A stretch of DNA of 64,000 bases from Streptomyces violaceoruber. GTDB lineage: Bacteria > Actinomycetota > Actinomycetes > Streptomycetales > Streptomycetaceae. The number at the start of each line of letters is the position of its first letter. The first letter of the stretch is position 1. Both the position numbers and the translations under genes were made by a program. A model generated the notes under the pieces. The model did not search any database. It worked only from the letters and a program-made list of their open reading frames with translations, and was not told the origin of the DNA. The stretch spans positions 5,828,001-5,892,000 of the forward strand of contig NZ_CP137734.1 in the NCBI RefSeq assembly GCF_033406955.1. The letters are read 5' to 3'. Positions 16,515-24,214 of this stretch are shown piece by piece.

Positions 16515-17964
16515 GGTTCAGCGCCCGCTTCATGATCTTCCCCATGTCGTTGCGGGGCACCGCGTCGAGGTACCGGACGACGCGCGGCCGCTTGTGCGGG
16601 GCGAGCCGGGCGGCGACGTGGTCGGCCAGCGTGCCGAGGGCGGGCGGGGCGGCGGGGTCGGCCGGGACGATCCAGGCCACGATCCGTTCCCCGAGGTCGG
16701 GGTCGGGTTCGCCGGTGACGGCGGCCTCCCGGACCTCCGGGTGTTCGAGCAGGGCGTTCTCGATCTCCCCGGCCCCGATCTTGTAACCGCCGCTCTTGAT
16801 CAGGTCGGTGGCCTTGCGGCCGACGATGCGGACATAGCCGTCGGGGTCGCGCACCGCCATGTCGCCGGTGCGGAAGAAGCCGTCCTCGGTGAAGGCGGCG
16901 GCGGTGGCGTCGGGGCGGTTCAGGTACTCGGTGAACAGGTTCGGGCCGCGAACCTGGATCTCGCCGACGCTCTCCCCGTCGAGCGCCGCGATCGGCGTGC
17001 CGTCCTCCTCCACCAGCCGCAGCTCCACACCGGGCAGCGGCACGCCCACCGTCCCGGCGCGCGGCTCGCCGTCGGCGCGCACGCTGGTGTTCATCAGCGT
17101 CTCGGTCATGCCGTACCGCTCGATCACCCGGCGCCCGGTGGCGGCGGCGATGCGCTCGTGGTCGTGCACCGGCAGCGCGGCCGACCCCGACACCAGCAGC
17201 CGGGCCCCGGCGAGCGCCTTCGCCAGCTCCGGGTCGGCGGGGAGCGTCTCGGCGATCCGGTGGTACATCGTCGGCACCCCGAACAGCATGGTCGCGCCGT
17301 CGTTCAGCTCCCGCGCCGCACCCTCGGTGGAGAACCGGCCCAGGTGCCGCACGGACCCGCCCCGGCGCAGCGGGCCGAGGATGCCGAGGACCAGCCCGTG
17401 CACGTGGAACAGCGGCAGCCCCTGCACCAGCACGTCCTCGCCGGTCCACTGCCACGCGTCGGCGAGCGCGTCCAGGGTCGTGGCGAGCGCCCGCCGGGGG
17501 ATGACGGCGCCCTTCGGCGGTCCCGTGGTGCCCGAGGTGTAGACGACGAGCGCGGGGTCGCCGTCGTCGGCACCGTCCTCGGGGACCGCCCCGCGGGCCC
17601 GCACGTCGACGTCGACGCGCTCCAGGGCCCCGAGGGCGGGCGGGAGTTCCGCGTCCGGGGGCGCCAGGACGAGCGAGGGCGCGCTGTCGGAGAGGATGTG
17701 CGCGAGTTCCTTGTCGCCGGACTTCGGGTTGAGCGGTACGGCGGCGACCCCGGCCAGCAGCGCCGCCACCACGGCGACGCCGGTCTCCATCGCCGGGGTG
17801 GCCCAGACCGCGACCCGGCCGGCGCCGCCGATCCGCCCGGCCGTGGCGCCCGCCGCCGCGGCGAGTTCCGCGTAGGTCAGGGAGCGCTCGCCGAACCGCA
17901 GCGCGGGCCGGTCGGCCGGGGCGCCGGTCGGGGCCGGGGAGAGGGCCGGGAAGAGAGAGGACAC
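16507..17964 (-). CDS. matB: Malonyl-CoA synthetase MatB (acyl-adenylating ligase)
   Basis: A 485-residue ANL-superfamily ligase starting at GTG 17964 behind AAGGAG. The P-loop VVYTSGTTGPPKG, the core YGMTET, the hinge region FRTGDMAVRDPDGYVRIVGR and the C-terminal catalytic lysine in NDMGKIMKR are all present, so it should be active. The length, the VPLNPKSGDKELAHIL segment and the matC neighbour fit MatB, which joins malonate (and methylmalonate) to CoA with ATP. The product feeds fatty-acid or polyketide synthesis or the downstream carboxyltransferase. It is transcribed with matC (87 bp upstream) and the carboxyltransferase gene. Confidence 0.9.
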   Translation of the reverse strand: MSSLFPALSPAPTGAPADRPALRFGERSLTYAELAAAAGATAGRIGGAGRVAVWATPAMETGVAVVAALLAGVAAVPLNPKSGDKELAHILSDSAPSLVLAPPDAELPPALGALERVDVDVRARGAVPEDGADDGDPALVVYTSGTTGPPKGAVIPRRALATTLDALADAWQWTGEDVLVQGLPLFHVHGLVLGILGPLRRGGSVRHLGRFSTEGAARELNDGATMLFGVPTMYHRIAETLPADPELAKALAGARLLVSGSAALPVHDHERIAAATGRRVIERYGMTETLMNTSVRADGEPRAGTVGVPLPGVELRLVEEDGTPIAALDGESVGEIQVRGPNLFTEYLNRPDATAAAFTEDGFFRTGDMAVRDPDGYVRIVGRKATDLIKSGGYKIGAGEIENALLEHPEVREAAVTGEPDPDLGERIVAWIVPADPAAPPALGTLADHVAARLAPHKRPRVVRYLDAVPRNDMGKIMKRALNRD

Positions 17965-18051
17965 GCGTCGTACTCCTTAGCTGTTGCCCGAGAGCTGCTG
18001 TCGGGGCTGTCGTTCAAGGCTGCCGGATCGCGCCGGATCCGCGAGACGGGT

Positions 18052-19449
18052 CTACCCGAAGCCGGGCACCACCAGCACGAGCCAGGCCAGCGCCGGCACG
18101 GCCGCCACCACGATCCCGCCGTAGACCATCAGCTGCCGGAAGAAGCGGTCCCGGTCCACGTCCGGGGCCGCGGCCAGCACCAGCGCGCCGTTGGTCGAGA
18201 ACGGGCTGACGTCCACCACCGTGGCCGACACCGCGAGCGCCGCCACCATGCCGACCGCCCCGATCTCGCCCTGCGCGAGGAACGGCACCGCCAGCGGGAT
18301 CAGCGCGCCCATGATGCCCACGGAGGAGGCGAAGGCCGACACGATCGCGCCGATGTAGCAGAGCAGCACCGCGGCCAGCAGCGGGACGCCGATGCCGCCG
18401 ACGCCCTCACCGGCCCAGGTGATGGTGCCCATCTCCTCCAGTACGCCCACGTAGGTGAGGACACCGCAGATCAGCAGCACCGTGGACCAGGCGATCTCAC
18501 CGACGGCACGCCGGCTGTCGTCCGGCCAGGCGGTGCTCAGGACGACGGCGAGGGTGACCGCGGTCAGACCGGCGTCCAGGTCGAAGCCGAGCACGGCCAC
18601 GACCAGCGCGACCAGGGCGACCAGGGTGGCGACGCGGGCGGGGGTGAGGCGGACGCCGGTGCCTTCGGCACCGCCGGTCTCCCGGTCGGAGCGGACGGCC
18701 ACGGCGGTGGGGGCGGTGCCTCCGGTGCCCGCGCTCGTACCGGTGCCGGTGCCGGTGCCGGTGCCGGTGTCGCTGCCGCTGCCCGTGGTCCCGGTGCCGG
18801 CCTTGCCGGGGGCGCCGTCGCCCTCCGGCGTCACCGCCCCGCGCGCCCACAGCTTCCGCCCGCCGAGCACCGCGAACAGCACGGCGGCGATGAGGAGGTT
18901 GGCGACCAGCGAGGCGAGGAAGAGGCCGATCTCGCTGCCCGGGAGCTTCTCCCGCTCCACGATGCCGTTGACGATCGAGCCGTAGATGCTGATCGGCGAG
19001 AACCCGCCGGCCTGCGCGCCGTGCACCACCATCGTGCCCATGAGCAGCGGGCTGATCGAGTACCGGGTGGCGAAGCTCAGGGCGACCGGCGCGACGATCG
19101 CGACCGCGGCCGGGCTGACCGCGCCGATCGCCGTGAGCGCGCCGGTCAGCGCGAACATCACCCAGGGGATCAGCGCGACCCGGCCCCTCACCAGCCGGAC
19201 GGCCGCGTGCACCAGCCAGTCGGTGGTGCCGTTGGCCCGGGCGATCGCGAACAGGTAGGTGACGCCGACCAGGACGACGAACAGGTCGCCGGGGAACCCG
19301 GCGAAGATGCCGTCCGCGTCGAGGTCGGCGACGAGCGTGCCCACCCCGAACGCGGCGGCGAAGGCGAGCGCGCCCATGTTGACGGAGCGGGTGGTGGCGA
19401 TGACGAACACCACGACGAGGACGAGGATCGAGATGAGTTCGGGGGACAT
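18052..19449 (-). CDS. matC: MatC-type dicarboxylate (malonate) carrier
   Basis: A 465-residue polytopic membrane protein of the ion-transporter superfamily, with about ten to eleven hydrophobic helices and the family segments GAVSPAAVAIVAPVAL and VVDVSPFSTNGALVLAA in its two halves. A Gly/Thr-rich cytoplasmic loop (about residues 205-260, with repeated GT dipeptides) separates the halves. The ATG start is preceded by GGGAG. As first gene of the operon with matB it should import malonate. Its promoter faces the GntR regulator across a conspicuous inverted repeat (19500-19608), which suggests repression by that regulator and relief by malonate or malonyl-CoA. Confidence 0.87.
   Translation of the reverse strand: MSPELISILVLVVVFVIATTRSVNMGALAFAAAFGVGTLVADLDADGIFAGFPGDLFVVLVGVTYLFAIARANGTTDWLVHAAVRLVRGRVALIPWVMFALTGALTAIGAVSPAAVAIVAPVALSFATRYSISPLLMGTMVVHGAQAGGFSPISIYGSIVNGIVEREKLPGSEIGLFLASLVANLLIAAVLFAVLGGRKLWARGAVTPEGDGAPGKAGTGTTGSGSDTGTGTGTGTGTSAGTGGTAPTAVAVRSDRETGGAEGTGVRLTPARVATLVALVALVVAVLGFDLDAGLTAVTLAVVLSTAWPDDSRRAVGEIAWSTVLLICGVLTYVGVLEEMGTITWAGEGVGGIGVPLLAAVLLCYIGAIVSAFASSVGIMGALIPLAVPFLAQGEIGAVGMVAALAVSATVVDVSPFSTNGALVLAAAPDVDRDRFFRQLMVYGGIVVAAVPALAWLVLVVPGFG
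18740..18769. repeat. Hexanucleotide tandem repeat (CCGGTG)x5 inside matC
   Basis: Five exact CCGGTG copies encode alternating Gly-Thr residues in the central loop of the carrier. The unit is in frame, so copy-number change would only alter loop length. Confidence 0.8.
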
Positions 19450-19499
19450 GCGGGGGCTCCCGAGTGCTGACCTGACTGCCGATGGGAATGGCTGAGCGA

Positions 19500-19608
19500 G
19501 TGGCCGAGTGGCTGAGCCACTTGTGTGGTGCGGTTGGCTGGTCAGCGTGGGCCCGGCCCGGGATCACGTCAAGGGGTCGCGCAACAATTGGCTCAGCCAC
19601 TCGGCCAC
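19500..19608. promoter_or_regulatory. Paired inverted operator between matC and the GntR gene
   Basis: GTGGCCGAGTGGCTGAGCCA at 19500-19519 recurs as its exact reverse complement at 19589-19608. Each copy contains the near-palindrome TGGCTGAGCCA, the shape of a GntR/FadR-subfamily site, and further TGGCTGAG-like copies lie at 19488-19495 and 19534-19546 (TTGGCTGGTCAGC). The arrangement between divergent genes suggests a dimeric or looping operator for the adjacent GntR protein, controlling matC and itself. Confidence 0.65.
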
Positions 19609-19658
19609 CGGGCCACCCTCGGCGCCGGTGCTACGCTCCCGTGGAGAGGGGGGACCTC

Positions 19659-20366
19659 ATGACCGACGCCCTGCGCCCCATGACCAAACAGCGCCTGTAC
19701 GAACAGGTGCTGGAGCGGCTGCGCCAGTACGTCGCCGACGGCGGCCTGCGGGCGGGCGACCGGCTGCCGCCCGAGCGGGACCTGGCCCAGCGCCTCGGTG
19801 TCAGCCGTGCCTCGGTGAAGCAGGCGATCGTGGTGCTGGAGGTGCAGGGCCTGGTGGAGGCGCGGCACGGCGGCGGGACCTATCTGGTCCGGGACAGCCT
19901 CGACGTCGAACCCGTGGAGAAGATGGTCGAACGCCGCCGGCGCCTCCCGGACGTCCTGGAGGCCCGCGAGGCCCTGGAGACGAAGCTCGCCGAACTGGCC
20001 GCCGAGCGCCGCACGGAGGACGACCTCGCCGCCATGCGGTCCGCGCTGGCCGTGATGGCCGAGGAGATCGACCGGGACGGGCACGGCGTCGAGGGCGACC
20101 GGCTCTTCCACGCGGCGGTGACCGCGGCGGCACACAGCAGCCTGCTCGCCGAGTTCATGCGGTCCATCGCCCACCAGATCGCCGAGAGCCGCACCGAGTC
20201 CCTGCGCCAGCCCGGCCGCCCCGGCCGCTCCCTGGCCCAGCACCGCGCGATCCTGGACGCCGTGGCCGCCCGGCAGCCCCGGCAGGCCGCCGCCGCGATG
20301 CGCCGCCACGTCCGTACGGTCGCCAAGGTCCGCCTGCTGGACTGGGACCCGGAGGACGAGCGCTGA
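19659..20366 (+). CDS. GntR/FadR-family transcriptional regulator of the malonate operon
   Basis: A 235-residue regulator. ATG 19659 follows GGAGAGGGGGG; the longer ORF upstream reads through the operator and is rejected. An N-terminal winged helix (about residues 8-75) contains the GntR signature AGDRLPPERDLAQRLGVSRASVKQAIVVLE and GLVEARHGGGTYL. The C-terminal all-helical FCD domain (about 90-225) has metal/ligand-binding histidines in LFHAAVTAAAHS and RRHVRTV. It lies divergent to matC and should act as the local repressor, with malonate or malonyl-CoA as a plausible ligand, as in MatR-type systems. The ligand is inferred from context. Confidence 0.88.
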   Translation: MTDALRPMTKQRLYEQVLERLRQYVADGGLRAGDRLPPERDLAQRLGVSRASVKQAIVVLEVQGLVEARHGGGTYLVRDSLDVEPVEKMVERRRRLPDVLEAREALETKLAELAAERRTEDDLAAMRSALAVMAEEIDRDGHGVEGDRLFHAAVTAAAHSSLLAEFMRSIAHQIAESRTESLRQPGRPGRSLAQHRAILDAVAARQPRQAAAAMRRHVRTVAKVRLLDWDPEDER

Positions 20367-20390
20367 CCGCCCGTCCCCGCCGGGCCCGCG

Positions 20391-20993
20391 TCAGCCGCCG
20401 ACCGCCGTGCGCTGCAACAGCCCCCAGGTGAACTCCGCGACCACCTCGTGCCGTACGCCCTCCCGGTCCGGGGCGGTGAAGGCCAGCCCCCACCGGGTCG
20501 GGGCCGAGCCCTGGAGCGGCCGGGCGGGGGCGAAGGCGCGGGCCGCCTCGTCGACCGTGCAGGACCAGGGCGTGAGGTCGTCCAGGGTGCGCAGTTCCGG
20601 CCCCGGTGCGCCGGGGGCGCGGACCAGCCACTCGTTCCAGACGACGCCCCTGTCCGCGACGAGCACCTCGAAGCGCAGGCCGGGCCACAGGGGCAGCGCC
20701 CACTGCCGGGCCTCGCACTCCAGGTCGCCGATCCGGCGCGGCGCCACCGATTCCGGCTCGCCCAGGACGGAGCGGTACCGAGCGGCCGCCGAGCGGGACC
20801 GGGGAGAGCGCAGCATCGCCTGCCAGCGCCTGTTGGCCTCGCGCATCTGCGCGACGGAGGCGCCCAGCTCGCGGCGGGCGTCCTCCACCGGGCCGGGGTT
20901 GTGGTCGGCCATGCGGCGCAGCAGGACCAGCTGGAAGTCGCGCGGGGTGAAGGGGCCCGCGGGCCGCTTTCCGGTCGGCATGGCAGCCATCAT
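20391..20993 (-). CDS. Conserved hypothetical protein
   Basis: A 200-residue soluble protein that I do not recognise. The N-terminal half is helical and Arg-rich (FQLVLLRRMADHN, EANRRWQAMLRSPRSRSAAARYRSVLG); the second half is beta-rich and Trp-containing (WALPLWPGLRFEVLVADRGVVWNEWLVR, TPWSCTVDEAARAF). No membrane helix, signal peptide or catalytic motif is seen. Three clustered ATGs (20993, 20990, 20981) lack a clear ribosome binding site, so the start is uncertain and the message could be leaderless. It is convergent with the GntR gene and divergent from the IclR gene. Confidence 0.7.
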   Translation of the reverse strand: MMAAMPTGKRPAGPFTPRDFQLVLLRRMADHNPGPVEDARRELGASVAQMREANRRWQAMLRSPRSRSAAARYRSVLGEPESVAPRRIGDLECEARQWALPLWPGLRFEVLVADRGVVWNEWLVRAPGAPGPELRTLDDLTPWSCTVDEAARAFAPARPLQGSAPTRWGLAFTAPDREGVRHEVVAEFTWGLLQRTAVGG

Positions 20994-21030
20994 CGCGGAC
21001 GCAGTGGACCATGGGGCGGCCGCACGCCCA

Positions 21031-21060
21031 TTGCCCAGGCAAACGCGGTATGAGTAGCCT
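21031..21060 (+). promoter_or_regulatory. Putative promoter of the IclR gene
   Basis: TTGCCC (21031-21036) and TAGCCT (21055-21060) with an 18-bp spacer. TTGCC-CA-GGCAA at 21031-21042 is also a small palindrome. Transcription would begin near 21067, just before the 15-bp box at 21083. Confidence 0.5.
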
Positions 21061-21082
21061 GTGTTCGTTATTCCGATCGCCT

Positions 21083-21097
21083 GTTGAAATCTCGAAC
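21083..21097 (+). promoter_or_regulatory. IclR-type box A (GTTGAAATCTCGAAC)
   Basis: A 15-bp half-palindromic element in the leader of the IclR gene, matching TCCGAAATATCGAAC at 27439 and TTCGAAATTCTGAAC at 37885. It overlaps the presumed early transcribed region, as expected for autorepression. Confidence 0.6.
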
Positions 21098-21119
21098 ATA
21101 TCTAGGGAGGGGGCTGGAC

Positions 21120-21893
21120 ATGGGACGCCTCGTGCCGGCCGTGACCCGGGCTCTCGACATACTGGAGCTCTTCCTCGACGGGGACGGCACGCTCTCCGCC
21201 CCCGACATCGTGCGCAGGCTCCAGCTGCCGCGCACCACCGTGCACGAGCTGGTCACCACGCTCGCCGCCCGCAAGTACATCGTCCCGGTCGCCGGGCAGT
21301 CCGGACGGTACCGGCTCGGCGTGCGCCCGTACCAGCTCGGCGCCCGCTACGCCGAGTACCTCGACCTCGCCGCGGAGGGCCAGCAGGTCGCCCGGACCGT
21401 CGCCGAGACCTGCGACGAGACGGTGCACGTGGCGATCCTGGAGGACACCGACGTCATCTACATCGCCAAGGTCGACTCCACGCACGCGGTGCGCATGGTG
21501 TCCGCGGCGGGACGCCGGCTGCCCGCGCACTGCACGTCCGTCGGCAAGATGCTGCTGGCCTCCCTGCCCGAGCCGGAGGTCGCCGCGCGCTTCCCCGACG
21601 GCGCCGAGCTGACCGCGATGACCCCGAACAGCATCACCGACCCGGCCGCGCTGCGCGAGGCCCTGGCCGCGATCCGCGAGCGCGGTACGGCGGTGGAGAG
21701 CCGCGAGTCCAACCCGGACGTGTCCTGTGTGGCCGCCCCGGTCCGCGACCGCACCGGCCGGGTCGTCGCCGCGCTGTCGATCTCGGTGCCTATGATCCGC
21801 TGGAGCGAGGAACGCCGCGCCGAACTGGAGCAGCTCGCGGTCAAGGGCGCGGCCGACCTCTCCGAGCGGCTCGGCCACAGGAGCGCGGCATGA
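21120..21893 (+). CDS. IclR-family transcriptional regulator (likely arabinose/arabinan regulon)
   Basis: A 257-residue regulator. ATG 21120 follows AGGGAGGGGG; an alternative TTG at 21084 would place the box inside the coding region. The winged-helix N-terminus spans about residues 5-62 (RALDILELF, SAPDIVRRLQLPRTTVHELVTTLAARKYI). The effector domain spans about 78-250, with the family motifs PAHCTSVGKMLLA, ESNPDVSCVAAPV and VVAALSISVP. It is translationally coupled (ATGA) to a sugar-lactonase gene. A 15-bp box in its own leader recurs at the ABC transporter/GH51 and GH43 promoters, so it is the best candidate for the regulator of all three units. Confidence 0.9.
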   Translation: MGRLVPAVTRALDILELFLDGDGTLSAPDIVRRLQLPRTTVHELVTTLAARKYIVPVAGQSGRYRLGVRPYQLGARYAEYLDLAAEGQQVARTVAETCDETVHVAILEDTDVIYIAKVDSTHAVRMVSAAGRRLPAHCTSVGKMLLASLPEPEVAARFPDGAELTAMTPNSITDPAALREALAAIRERGTAVESRESNPDVSCVAAPVRDRTGRVVAALSISVPMIRWSEERRAELEQLAVKGAADLSERLGHRSAA

Positions 21894-22750
21894 AAAGGAC
21901 CGGCACGGCCTTCGAGGTGGCCGTCCACGAAGAGGCGACCCTCGGCGAGGGCCCCACCTGGGACCCGGCCACGGGCCGCCTCCTGTGGCTCGACATCCTG
22001 AACTCCCGCGTCCACACCCACGACCCGGCCACCGGCCGGCGCACCGTGCGCCGCACCGACCAGCACGTGGGCGCCGTCAAGCCCCGCGCGGGCGGCGGCC
22101 TGGTCCTCAACCTGCGGGACGGGATCGGCCTGCTCGACCCCGACGACACCTTCCGCTGGCTGCACCGCGAACCCGTCCCCGGCCGCCGCGGCAACGACGC
22201 CGCCGTCGCCCCCGACGGCAGCCTGTGGGCGGGCACCATGCGCTACGACGAGGCGCGCGGCGGGGGCACGCTGACCCGGTACACCGGCGACGGCACCGCC
22301 GAGACCGTCCTCGACGACGTGACGGTGAGCAACGGCACCGGCTGGAGCCCCGACGGCACGCTCATGTACTACGCCGACACCCCGACCCGCCGGATCGACG
22401 TCTTCGACGTCACCGCGGACGGCCGGGTCGCGGGCCGCCGCCCCCTGGCCGCGATCGAGGACGGCGCGGGCTTCCCCGACGGCCTGTGCGTCGACGCCGA
22501 CGGCTGCGTGTGGGTCGCCCTGTGGGACGGCGGCGCGGTACGCCGCTACACCCCGTCCGGCGACCTGGACCGGGTGATCACCCTCCCCGTCCCCCGGGTC
22601 ACGGCCTGCGCCTTCGGCGGCCCGGACCTCACCGACCTGTACCTCACCACGGCCCGCGTCGGCCTGCCGGACCCGCACCCGCTGGCGGGCTCCCTGCTGG
22701 TGGTGCCGGACGCGGGACGGGGGGTGGCGCAGCCGGCGTTCGCGGGGTGA
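21890..22750 (+). CDS. SMP-30/gluconolactonase-family sugar lactonase
   Basis: A 286-residue six-bladed beta-propeller. The metal and active-site residues of the family are in place: E20 (LGEGPTW), N102 (RGNDAAVAPDG), N148 (VSNGTGWSPDG) and D197 (GFPDGLC). These enzymes hydrolyse aldonolactones. Together with the IclR gene, with which it overlaps by ATGA, and the arabinan genes nearby, an L-arabinonolactone or related pentonolactone substrate is plausible but not shown. No sugar dehydrogenase gene lies beside it. Confidence 0.9.
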   Translation: MKRTGTAFEVAVHEEATLGEGPTWDPATGRLLWLDILNSRVHTHDPATGRRTVRRTDQHVGAVKPRAGGGLVLNLRDGIGLLDPDDTFRWLHREPVPGRRGNDAAVAPDGSLWAGTMRYDEARGGGTLTRYTGDGTAETVLDDVTVSNGTGWSPDGTLMYYADTPTRRIDVFDVTADGRVAGRRPLAAIEDGAGFPDGLCVDADGCVWVALWDGGAVRRYTPSGDLDRVITLPVPRVTACAFGGPDLTDLYLTTARVGLPDPHPLAGSLLVVPDAGRGVAQPAFAG

Positions 22751-22769
22751 CGCCCACCGCCGTCCGGCG

Positions 22770-22787
22770 GCCGCCGCGAACGGCGGC
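22770..22787. terminator. Hairpin between convergent lactonase and FAD oxidoreductase genes
   Basis: GCCGCCG - CGAA - CGGCGGC, a 7-bp perfect stem with a tetraloop, in the 57-bp gap between the two stop codons. It probably serves both directions. Confidence 0.6.
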
Positions 22788-22807
22788 GACCGCCGACCGG
22801 CCCGCGC

Positions 22808-24214
22808 TCACGCCCCGGTGCGGTCCAGCCCGTCGAGCACCTCGCGCTCGCCCGGGGTCAGCGGCGGCCCGGTCAGCAGGGGGAGCGGCGGCCCGGCGAG
22901 CGCGGCCAGGACCGCCGACGGATGGAACAGGCGGGTCGGCGGTGTGCGCATGCTGGTGACGTCCCAGATCGCCGAGGCCGCCGCGAGGGAACCGGTGGCC
23001 GCCCTCGTCATGCGCCGCGTGTACGCCGTCGCCGCCCGGTCGGCGATGCCCGGCCGCCCGCCGCCGCGCGTCCCGGGATACAGGACGTCCTGCCCGACGG
23101 CCATGGCCCAGGCGGCGTCCACCGGGCGCGCCGCACCCCGCAGCACCCGCCGGGCCAGGCCGGGCGCGTCGAGCCCGCCGGCCCGGTCCAGCTCCTGTCC
23201 CAGTACCCGGGCGCCGAACGCGGCCACCGACATGCCCTGCCCGTAGGCCGGGTTGAAGGTGCCGAGCGCGTCGCCGAGGACCACCAGGCCCTCCGGCCAG
23301 TCGCGCACCTTGTCCAGGTAGTGCCGCACATTGCTGGTGGACCGGCTCAGGTGCACGTCGGTGAGCGGTTCGGCGCCGGAGATCAGCCGGCCCACGATCG
23401 GGTCCGGCAGGCCGAGCGTGTACCGCAGGAACCCCTCGGGATCGGCCGGTGGTTCACCGCCGCGCGTGCCGCCGCAGCTGACCAGCCAGCGGTCGCCCTC
23501 GATCGGCATGACCATGGCGCTGCGGCCCGGCCGGGAGACGTACGGATCGGCGTGCACCACCGTCAGCGGGAACCGCTCCGCCCCGGCCGGCACCCGGTAC
23601 ACGCGCGAGGCGTTGACCAGCCCCGAGTCCACGGTCCGCGTCCGGACGCCGGACAGCCCGAGCCCGTCCAGCCAGGGGATGATCCGGGTACCGCGTCCGC
23701 TCGCGTCCACGACCAGGTCGGCGTCCAGGTCCTCCTCCCCGCCGGGCCCCGACACCCGCACGCCCCGCACCCGCCCCGACGACCCGGTCAGGCCCACCAC
23801 GGACGCCCGGCGCACCTCGACGGCCGTCTGTTCGAGCACCGCGGCCCGTACCGTCCAGTCCACCAGCGCCCGGGTGCAGGTGAGCATGACGGGCCCCGGG
23901 CGCCGCCACCGCCGCAGCCAGCCCTCGGGGCTGCGGGCCAGCATGCCCGAGCCGAGGGACACCTCGTGCGCCCCCGCGGCGAGCAGTCGCCCCCGCAGGC
24001 TCGCGCCGGGCACGATCTCCTCCATCGCCGTCAGCCCGCCGGGCATCAGCAGGTGCGCGTGCCGCCCCTGCGGAAGACCCCGGCGCTGCCGCGGCCCGTC
24101 GGGCAGCTCGTCGCGGTCCAGCACGACGACCTCCGCCACGCCCGCGTTTGCCAGCACGGCGGCGGCCAGCATCCCGGCCAGTCCGGCACCGACGACGACT
24201 GCTCTACGCGACAT
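22808..24214 (-). CDS. FAD-dependent oxidoreductase (geranylgeranyl reductase/PHBH-like fold)
   Basis: A 468-residue flavoprotein: Rossmann GxGxxG at VVVGAGLAGMLAA (6-18), acidic strand end VVLDRDELP (29-37), and a second FAD motif VVLGDALGTFNPAYGQGMS in the C-terminal half. No membrane anchor is apparent. Its start overlaps the preceding membrane-protein gene by 11 bp, and it is the last gene of the ImmA/IrrE-MAB_1171c cassette. Flavoproteins of this sort hydroxylate or reduce small molecules. The substrate is unknown. I recall such oxidoreductases accompanying MAB_1171c-type proteins in other actinomycetes. Confidence 0.82.
   Translation of the reverse strand: MSRRAVVVGAGLAGMLAAAVLANAGVAEVVVLDRDELPDGPRQRRGLPQGRHAHLLMPGGLTAMEEIVPGASLRGRLLAAGAHEVSLGSGMLARSPEGWLRRWRRPGPVMLTCTRALVDWTVRAAVLEQTAVEVRRASVVGLTGSSGRVRGVRVSGPGGEEDLDADLVVDASGRGTRIIPWLDGLGLSGVRTRTVDSGLVNASRVYRVPAGAERFPLTVVHADPYVSRPGRSAMVMPIEGDRWLVSCGGTRGGEPPADPEGFLRYTLGLPDPIVGRLISGAEPLTDVHLSRSTSNVRHYLDKVRDWPEGLVVLGDALGTFNPAYGQGMSVAAFGARVLGQELDRAGGLDAPGLARRVLRGAARPVDAAWAMAVGQDVLYPGTRGGGRPGIADRAATAYTRRMTRAATGSLAAASAIWDVTSMRTPPTRLFHPSAVLAALAGPPLPLLTGPPLTPGEREVLDGLDRTGA

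Noticed and set aside
15138..19449. Part of a polyketide gene cluster
   Set aside because: Carboxyltransferase and acyl-CoA ligase genes can suggest this, but there is no ketosynthase; the carrier and GntR regulator define a malonate operon.
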